This document shows positions 59,320 to 64,000 of a stretch of 64,000 nucleotides of DNA, piece after piece. The position numbers and the translations under genes are program-made. The stretch comes from Harmothoe impar. Its lineage: Eukaryota; Annelida; Polychaeta; Phyllodocida; Polynoidae. Under the pieces are notes generated by a model. The model ran no database searches. It was given only the letters and a program-made list of their open reading frames with translations, and had not been told where the DNA came from. The DNA is taken from contig OX381709.1 in assembly GCA_947462335.1 (NCBI GenBank), forward strand, positions 36,784,186 to 36,848,185. The letters are read 5' to 3'. Position 1 is the stretch's first letter, and each line of letters opens with the position of its first letter.

Positions 59320-59333
59320 CGCTTTCTCCACCA
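59320..59333 (-). other. Primer-binding site complementary to the LTR's own tRNA
   Basis: The plus strand reads CGCTTTCTCCACCA, equal to the last 11 bases of the LTR tRNA-like sequence (CGCTTTCTCCA) plus CCA. One base (G, 59334) separates it from the LTR. In element sense it is TGGTGGAGAAAGCG. Confidence 0.8.
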
Positions 59334-59358
59334 GTGTAACGGTCGCGGAAAAATCGTC

Positions 59359-59431
59359 TGGAGAAAGCGGGACTCGAACCCACGACCCCCTGACTCCGGA
59401 GCCAAGTGCTCTACCACTGAGCTACTTCCCC
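59359..59431 (-). tRNA. tRNA-like gene in LTR (CCG loop, Arg-like), copy 2
   Basis: Identical to the copy at 58957-59029, in the other LTR. In minus-strand sense this is the 5' LTR copy. Confidence 0.7.
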
Positions 59432-59499
59432 TTCTGACAATCTAACAGCGCCGTACGTTACTGGGTCGGTTCGGTAACCACTGCCCTTACAATATCAAA

Positions 59500-60248
59500 G
59501 AACCAAGAAAAGAGATAAGATTTATTTATCATTTATTATAGCAAGAGTAATTCGCTATGCAATATTGAACGCCTGACTTTGAATAAAAGCCTGCATTGGA
59601 ATAATGTGATAACGACTTTTTGCTTTTCTAACATGACTATACATATACATGTACATGTATATAAAGAACCATTAATAATAGTAAGAACCACATTTTGTAA
59701 CCGGATTTATCATACATGTTTCATCCATGTACGAGAGGCTTCTTCCGATAATCAAGGTTCATGCTATAAGAATAGATGAGTGTGCTACTTGCGCTTAATG
59801 GGTTATATGTGGGATTAATGTTATAACAATGACCGAAATCTATTATGCAAAGTCCAAAATGCACTCTCTCAGCAAAAAATAAACCAGGAACATCTTGAGA
59901 TGCATTTTGTACATATAATGATTTAATATGGAAGATACACCTTCATGTTTAAATATATGGTTGAAAATCAGTAACTGTGTCAAATTGATGTATTTCTGCA
60001 CCACACATTGATAGTTGCAGACAAATGATTCTCATTACAAGGACATGTATATGACAAGGGAGGATGATAAGATGTACACACAGATCATAAACCAACAGTG
60101 ATAATGGTTGATAATAATAGCTGTATTTACATCCATAAATGAGATGATATCCATATTAATGAGAGATGATAATATTACTATCTACACATTATTAGTTCAT
60201 GATTAATAGCTAGGTGGCACTAAGTAGATGGGACCTTCATCCAGATCT
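59500..60248. other. AT-rich stretch, possible 3' UTR of a minus-strand gene
   Basis: No ORF of interest. TTTATT (AATAAA on the minus strand) occurs at about 59521 and 59531. If the exon at 60249-60302 is real, this would be its 3' UTR. Confidence 0.25.
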
Positions 60249-60302
60249 TTATATATCCTCATCCAGACCATAGCTCTCTCGATTGTAGTTCTGGTTGTAG
60301 TC
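60249..60302 (-). CDS. Candidate terminal exon of an unseen minus-strand gene
   Basis: On the minus strand, an acceptor-like CATGTTGCAG is followed by an 18-codon open stretch encoding DYNQNYNRESYGLDEDI and a TAA stop. The hydrophilic Tyr/Asn/Asp-rich peptide looks like a real protein C terminus, but it is short. Upstream exons would have to lie beyond the retrotransposon at 61.3-64 kb or outside the window. I do not recognise the protein. Confidence 0.3.
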   Translation of the reverse strand, partial: DYNQNYNRESYGLDEDI

Positions 60303-60510
60303 CTGCAACATGTAGACAACATGACCTAATTACAATATATAGAATAAAACAATCGTTATGAGAATAATAGCCCTGAGGTTGGTTGGGGCCAAAAGTTCTA
60401 AATCTCTTTTGAGAAGGGGAGTTCACCCATGTTGAACAAAAAGTCTGGAGTGATCAAACGAATCGGACCTTTCTAAATATCTACACAAATATTGACTACA
60501 CCCCCACCAT

Positions 60511-60624
60511 GTGACATAGCAGGTTCTACAGGTATGTGGGTATACAAGTGACATAGCAGGTTCTACAGATGTGTGGGTATACAAGTGAGACAACAGGTTA
60601 TACTGATAATATGTGGGTATACAA
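60511..60624 (+). repeat. Short tandem repeat, three units of 37-40 bp
   Basis: GTGACATAGCAGGTTCTACAG...GTGGGTATACAA starts at 60511 and 60548; a more diverged third copy starts at 60585. Confidence 0.8.
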
Positions 60625-60639
60625 GTGAGTCAGTGTCTG

Positions 60640-61345
60640 TCTTTTTAGTGGGCAAAAGTAGGCGAGGGTGGGTGGGATTAAATTTTCCCCAAGAACTGGC
60701 GCGGAACAGAGGGATGTAGAATGGTTGTGGTGACGTCACAGGAACGTGTGTATTACGTTGAGAGATTTTTTTTATTTGTTTCTTTTACATTGAATTTCTT
60801 AATAACTCTCTTTAATAAATGGAAAGAGTAATTGGGTTCATAACTACATGTACTTGATAAAGACGATAACCTCAATCGTCCAGTGACTGTATTGCAGTGA
60901 TACTAGAATGTATTTTATTTCATGGTGAATATGGCACTCCTATTGACTTAAACCAAGAAAGGCCTATTTAACACCCCCATGAAATAAACCTTACAGCACT
61001 AGTACCAACACTATTACAATTACCAACCAGCCATCAGTAAAACTGCATGAGCTTGTGACTATGGCTATGTATTAGGACTGTGCACTATGATTGTGAGAAT
61101 TGTGATGAGCTGTCAATATTATATTATTACTATAATTATGAGACGACAAAGAGTTCAAATATAGTTTGGAAACTTTATCCTGTGAAAGTTGACATGTAAA
61201 ATGTATACGGTACATGTTTATGGGATAAAGACTTAAAATATATATCAGGTGTAACCTTTAACCTGTGTATGTGATATGGGTGTCATACACCAACAAGTGA
61301 GTAGTTAACTCAAACAGTTATACATGTAATATACGTGAGATCAGT
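60640..61345. other. Presumed 3' non-coding end of the minus-strand DIRS-order element and flank
   Basis: No coding sequence is seen. A TGACGTCA octamer lies at 60731. I could not find the inverted or split-repeat terminus expected for a DIRS-order element, so the boundary is unknown. Confidence 0.3.
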
Positions 61346-61348
61346 TCA

Positions 61349-62323
61349 CTATAAAGTGGCAAATAGTGTAGACAGGTTGTTGGCTACACGCTGAGAGGGG
61401 AGTGATGCCACGTATGGTTTAAGACCTGACACAGTGGTCCAGGTACCGTGCTTGGCGATGTCTTTGGTATTAGAGCCAGATGAAGTAGCTGCCTGGCAAC
61501 CACCTCTCCTTAATGAGTGACCTGAGAAAGAAGCCGCATAGGGGACCTTGAGAGTGGTCAGCACATGCCTGACCACAGTAGTGAGGTTCCCCGGGGTGAC
61601 AGGTCTACCATCAGGTAGTATAAAGGCTGGAGAGGAGTTGTAGGCCGGTACCAGGTTAACATAATTGTCCCAAGCTTTGGCTGGGCATGCAGGTGAGTTG
61701 GGTATACGAGGTAGTGAGAGAACTGCAGGGCGAGTTCCTCTCTTGATAGTTTTTGATGACTTGATCACTATAGTGAGGCCTGCAGTAGTAGAAGTTATAT
61801 CACCCCTTGTTAATGTGTGAGGTCCTTGCCATAGAGTAGCAGTCGGGGTGAGTAAGTTAGAAGCACGTAAGAATGCGAAGAAACCTACACATAATGCAGC
61901 TACCAGGGGTACAGCCTGTGTTACACCTTGTAAATACTGACACACTCTGACTAAGTCCTGGGGGGTCAGTGGAGGAGCTGGTGCAGCCATGTGTGGTTTA
62001 AGGTTTATGGCCCCTTTTGCTACTGCTAGGGTCTCAGGGGCGAGGAAGGCTGATGTGTCACCACCTCTAGCTTCTATCCACATTCTCGCGCCGGAGGTGT
62101 AGTTGCGGCGAGAGGCAGGGGAAGTGAGTGAATTGGCCAAAAACTGTTGGTATAGCGCTGAGTCCTGAATCGAGGGGGACAGTATATCTACTGAGTAATA
62201 TATAGCAAAGGTCAAGTAATACCTTGCCTGTCTTAGTCTGTTTATTGCTGTGTCTTCCGACACAGGCGCCTTGTAAGACTGTAGTGCTTGCTGTCCTAGG
62301 GGGCAATCTGCAATACAAATCAT
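61349..62323 (-). CDS. Tyrosine recombinase of DIRS-order retrotransposon
   Basis: This 324-aa ORF has the tyrosine recombinase catalytic set in order: Arg153 (GFFAFLRASNLL), His269-x-x-Arg272 (SFSGHSLRRGG), Trp295 at the H/W position (KHGTW), and nucleophile candidate Tyr304 (GLKPYV). The N-terminal 110 residues are the helical SAM-like core-binding part (SPASRRNYTSGARMW). It would integrate a circular cDNA without target duplication, as known for DIRS elements. Its ATG overlaps the stop of the upstream ORF as ATGA. No disabling mutation is visible. A TTGCAG just inside the ORF could instead be a splice acceptor. Confidence 0.8.
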   Translation of the reverse strand: MICIADCPLGQQALQSYKAPVSEDTAINRLRQARYYLTFAIYYSVDILSPSIQDSALYQQFLANSLTSPASRRNYTSGARMWIEARGGDTSAFLAPETLAVAKGAINLKPHMAAPAPPLTPQDLVRVCQYLQGVTQAVPLVAALCVGFFAFLRASNLLTPTATLWQGPHTLTRGDITSTTAGLTIVIKSSKTIKRGTRPAVLSLPRIPNSPACPAKAWDNYVNLVPAYNSSPAFILPDGRPVTPGNLTTVVRHVLTTLKVPYAASFSGHSLRRGGCQAATSSGSNTKDIAKHGTWTTVSGLKPYVASLPSQRVANNLSTLFATL

Positions 62324-63120
62324 ATAGGATCAAATACCGGTAGTGGGTCAGATGGCTCGACTCTCTGGAGACCCCTGCTCTTGACCAAAGTCTGAGCAAG
62401 TAGGGCTTTGGCTTTGTCGTGCTGGCGACTTAAGGCGTCGGCGAGAGGCAGGTCTTTCCCGTACCTATGTCTAACTGTGATGACGTGGTCCTTGTTGGCT
62501 GCGTCAAGCCATAACTGGCGAGAACAGGCTGCCAGTATGGCGTCAGTGGTGCGTCCAGTTGACAGAGCCTGGCTTGAAGCCATATTGTCTGTGTATACTA
62601 CAATGTTGAGACCTTTGGACATGGGAGGAGACAGAGTCCTGTAGGCTATGACCAAGTTCACAGCTTCCCTATGTACAATGAGAGGAAACTTCTCCTTCTG
62701 AGCTGGAGTGTACTCCAGAGAGTAGTAGTGTGAATGAGAGTTTCCCCCTCCTGAGAGTAGTGTAGAGTCACATTCAATCTCGGATTCTTGTACCGGGTAG
62801 CTGAGGAAGTGGAGGCCATTGGTGGTCTTAGCATAATTGAGAAACCACTTCACATCAAGTAGGAAGCCGTTGGTGAGGAAGGCTGGAGCCACTGGGGGGG
62901 CTTTCCTCAGGGTTTCAAGAATGCGGCACACAAAGCGACGGGCTGCTGGGATGCACTTGGAGATATGGATGACCTTTCCTACGAGTGATTGGATCTTGGC
63001 CTTATGGGCGAACCTGGTGTTGGCCCAGAGAGAGCATTCTCTTTGTACCTCTTGAAGCTTGGGTGCAGGCACCTTAAGTGTCATGTCTAGTGTATTGAAC
63101 TCAAATCCCAGCCATTCCAT
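62320..63120 (-). CDS. RNase H domain ORF of DIRS-order element
   Basis: It begins MEWLGFEFN, the LGF/FLG-type thumb motif after the RT palm, so the ORF is really the second half of the pol reading frame. A connector with helices (QSLVGKVIHISK) follows. RNase H residues are then seen in order: Asp in IECDSTLLSGGG, Glu in HREAVNLVIA, Asp in VVYTDNMAS, Asp in LADALSRQ. It is in the same frame as the upstream RT ORF, separated only by one TAG codon. It overlaps the recombinase ORF by 4 nt. Confidence 0.8.
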   Translation of the reverse strand: MEWLGFEFNTLDMTLKVPAPKLQEVQRECSLWANTRFAHKAKIQSLVGKVIHISKCIPAARRFVCRILETLRKAPPVAPAFLTNGFLLDVKWFLNYAKTTNGLHFLSYPVQESEIECDSTLLSGGGNSHSHYYSLEYTPAQKEKFPLIVHREAVNLVIAYRTLSPPMSKGLNIVVYTDNMASSQALSTGRTTDAILAACSRQLWLDAANKDHVITVRHRYGKDLPLADALSRQHDKAKALLAQTLVKSRGLQRVEPSDPLPVFDPI

Positions 63121-63135
63121 CTTCTGTGATGGGGG

Positions 63136-64000
63136 CTAGCATTTAGCCGGAGAGAGCTTTAGGCCTAGATCTTTGCACAAGGAGATGAAGGCTTGGTAGG
63201 CCTGGTCTGCTTGTCGGTGTGTAGATGCCGCCCCGCAGAAGTCGTCTAAATAGACCGCTGACCAATGTCCTTGGAGTGCTAGGAGGTACACTACGGCATT
63301 AGTGGTGCGTTGGCATGCCGACGACGACAGCCTCGCGCCAAAGGACGGGCACAGGTCCAGATAGTACATGTTCTCAAATTGTAGGCCTAGTAGAGGAAGG
63401 TCACTTGGTTCAGATCTTAGCTGGCGATAAGCTCTGGCTAAATCGGCCTTCCATAGATAGCAGGAGGGTCCGAGTGCTTTGATCTTTGTGGTGAGGTCCT
63501 CTACTGTTGGCAGTGTGTAGTTGCAGGGTTTGCCCTCTAGGCAGTTCTTAGTTATACTCCCGTTTATGCCCTTGCCATCCGGGAAGGATAAGTCCAAGAC
63601 TACCCTTCTGACCTTAGAGTCTTTCTTAGGAGTGGTAAGAAGAAGCGCGACACTGGTCCACGGAACAAATGGTGGGGATGAGAAAGGGCCGAGTAGGCCA
63701 CCTAGGGAGAGCTCTTTGTTGATAAATGCTCTGATTTGTTCTGGGTACTTGGTAGCAGAGGTATGGTTCTTTAGAACCGGGGATGGAGGATAGGCACCTG
63801 TAAAGCCTACCGGCCAGCCGAACCTGAGGTACTTGAGTAGGTCCTGGTCATGGTAATGTACCAACATAGAGTCCCATTTATTTAAATTCAATCCAGATGG
63901 TACTGTTATGCGTGACATCATGTGATTGGGTAGACCAGTGTTGCTCACAGTAGTATACAGTAAGGAATACTCTGGGTGAGCTGACCACTGAGCAGCGTCC
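63136..64000 (-). CDS. pol: Reverse transcriptase ORF of DIRS-order element (5' end off window)
   Basis: The frame is open to the window edge, so the true start lies outside. Motifs: TGLPNHMMSRITVPSGLN upstream of RT, VALLLTTPKKDSKVRRVVLDLS (fingers), WKADLARAY (first catalytic Asp), SFGARLSSSACQR (an SFG-x-x-x-S motif), and the YLDD box in SAVYLDDFCG. The frame then reaches KLSPAKC and a TAG. Reading past that TAG continues directly in frame into the thumb and RNase H. This implies a single nonsense change or programmed readthrough. It belongs to a different subfamily from the 7.4-kb RT. Confidence 0.8.
   Translation of the reverse strand, partial: DAAQWSAHPEYSLLYTTVSNTGLPNHMMSRITVPSGLNLNKWDSMLVHYHDQDLLKYLRFGWPVGFTGAYPPSPVLKNHTSATKYPEQIRAFINKELSLGGLLGPFSSPPFVPWTSVALLLTTPKKDSKVRRVVLDLSFPDGKGINGSITKNCLEGKPCNYTLPTVEDLTTKIKALGPSCYLWKADLARAYRQLRSEPSDLPLLGLQFENMYYLDLCPSFGARLSSSACQRTTNAVVYLLALQGHWSAVYLDDFCGAASTHRQADQAYQAFISLCKDLGLKLSPAKC

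Larger units (their letters stand above)
58933..59491 (-). mobile_element. TRIM-like LTR retroelement with tRNA gene in each LTR (559 bp)
   Basis: Two LTRs, 58933-59089 and 59335-59491, are each 157 bp and, by reading, identical. They start TGTAACGG and end CCCTTACA (TG...CA). ATAT is duplicated at both flanks (58929-58932 and 59492-59495). In minus-strand orientation the 5' LTR is followed, after one base, by TGGTGGAGAAAGCG (59333-59320), a standard primer-binding position starting TGG. Just before the other LTR is a G-rich polypurine-like tract (GGCTGGGGGAG). The 245-bp interior has no gene, so mobility must come from another element's proteins. Identical LTRs imply recent insertion. Each LTR contains a tRNA-like gene listed separately. 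Confidence 0.9.

Noticed and set aside
58957..59431. Annotating the LTR tRNA-like units as ordinary host tRNA genes
   Set aside because: They lie in identical LTRs bounded by TG...CA and a target duplication, and the anticodon loop looks irregular; an element-borne module fits better.

Overview
This window is animal nuclear DNA, not bacterial or viral. Genes are split by GT-AG introns of about 0.4 to 5.4 kb, coding density is very low, microsatellites are common, and much of the sequence is transposable elements of several classes. The mix (tyrosine-recombinase retrotransposons, a miniature LTR element, many short inverted-repeat elements) fits an aquatic invertebrate such as a lancelet or mollusc. 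I cannot name the species.

Layout. 0-5.9 kb: fold-back and inverted-repeat elements, degenerate tRNA-like SINE remnants, no gene. 5.95-9.0 kb (+): a truncated DIRS/Ngaro-like retrotransposon with a GC-rich CRE-bearing leader, a Gag-like ORF with two zinc-finger motifs, and an intact RT running into RNase H. It is cut off by a fold-back element at 9.0-9.57 kb. 10.9-11.4 kb (-): decayed LINE RT remnant. 11.8-12.8 kb: two oppositely oriented copies of a MITE family with 4-bp target duplications (a third copy is at 2.94 kb). 13.7-15.2 kb and 22.1-22.8 kb: a diverged duplication, one copy interrupted by a transposon. 23.7-24.6 kb: an exact 70-bp-period satellite. 24.9-31 kb: GC-richer unique sequence and microsatellites, no supportable gene. 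31.6-37.3 kb: a diverged segmental duplication with nested insertions. 38.8-40.7 kb: a fold-back-family element containing a solo LTR.

Two host genes can be modelled on the plus strand. Gene 1 (45307-51408) has two exons and encodes 230 aa of unknown family; its 5.4-kb intron is packed with G-rich inverted-repeat elements. Gene 2 (54303-58423) has five exons and encodes a 347-aa secreted, low-complexity protein. It has a signal peptide, a His/Lys-rich region, a possible RKR processing site, 18 consecutive Glu, and a Thr-Pro repeat tail. One of its small exons is tandemly duplicated. A possible terminal exon of a minus-strand gene lies at 60249-60302. At 61.35-64.0 kb (-) is the 3' part of a second DIRS-order element with RT, RNase H and an apparently intact tyrosine recombinase; it runs off the right edge.

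Most notable observation. At 58933-59491 there is a 559-bp element with two identical 157-bp TG...CA terminal repeats and a 4-bp target duplication, i.e. a TRIM-like non-autonomous LTR element. Each LTR contains, on the minus strand, a 73-nt tRNA-like gene with A and B boxes, a fully paired acceptor stem and a T5 terminator. The 14 bases next to the LTR at the primer-binding position are exactly complementary to the 3' end of that same tRNA plus CCA. A related solo LTR at 40286-40505 (TSD TTAG) keeps the flanking LTR sequence but carries a different tRNA-like module. This suggests LTR elements that carry their own reverse-transcription primer gene as an exchangeable cassette.
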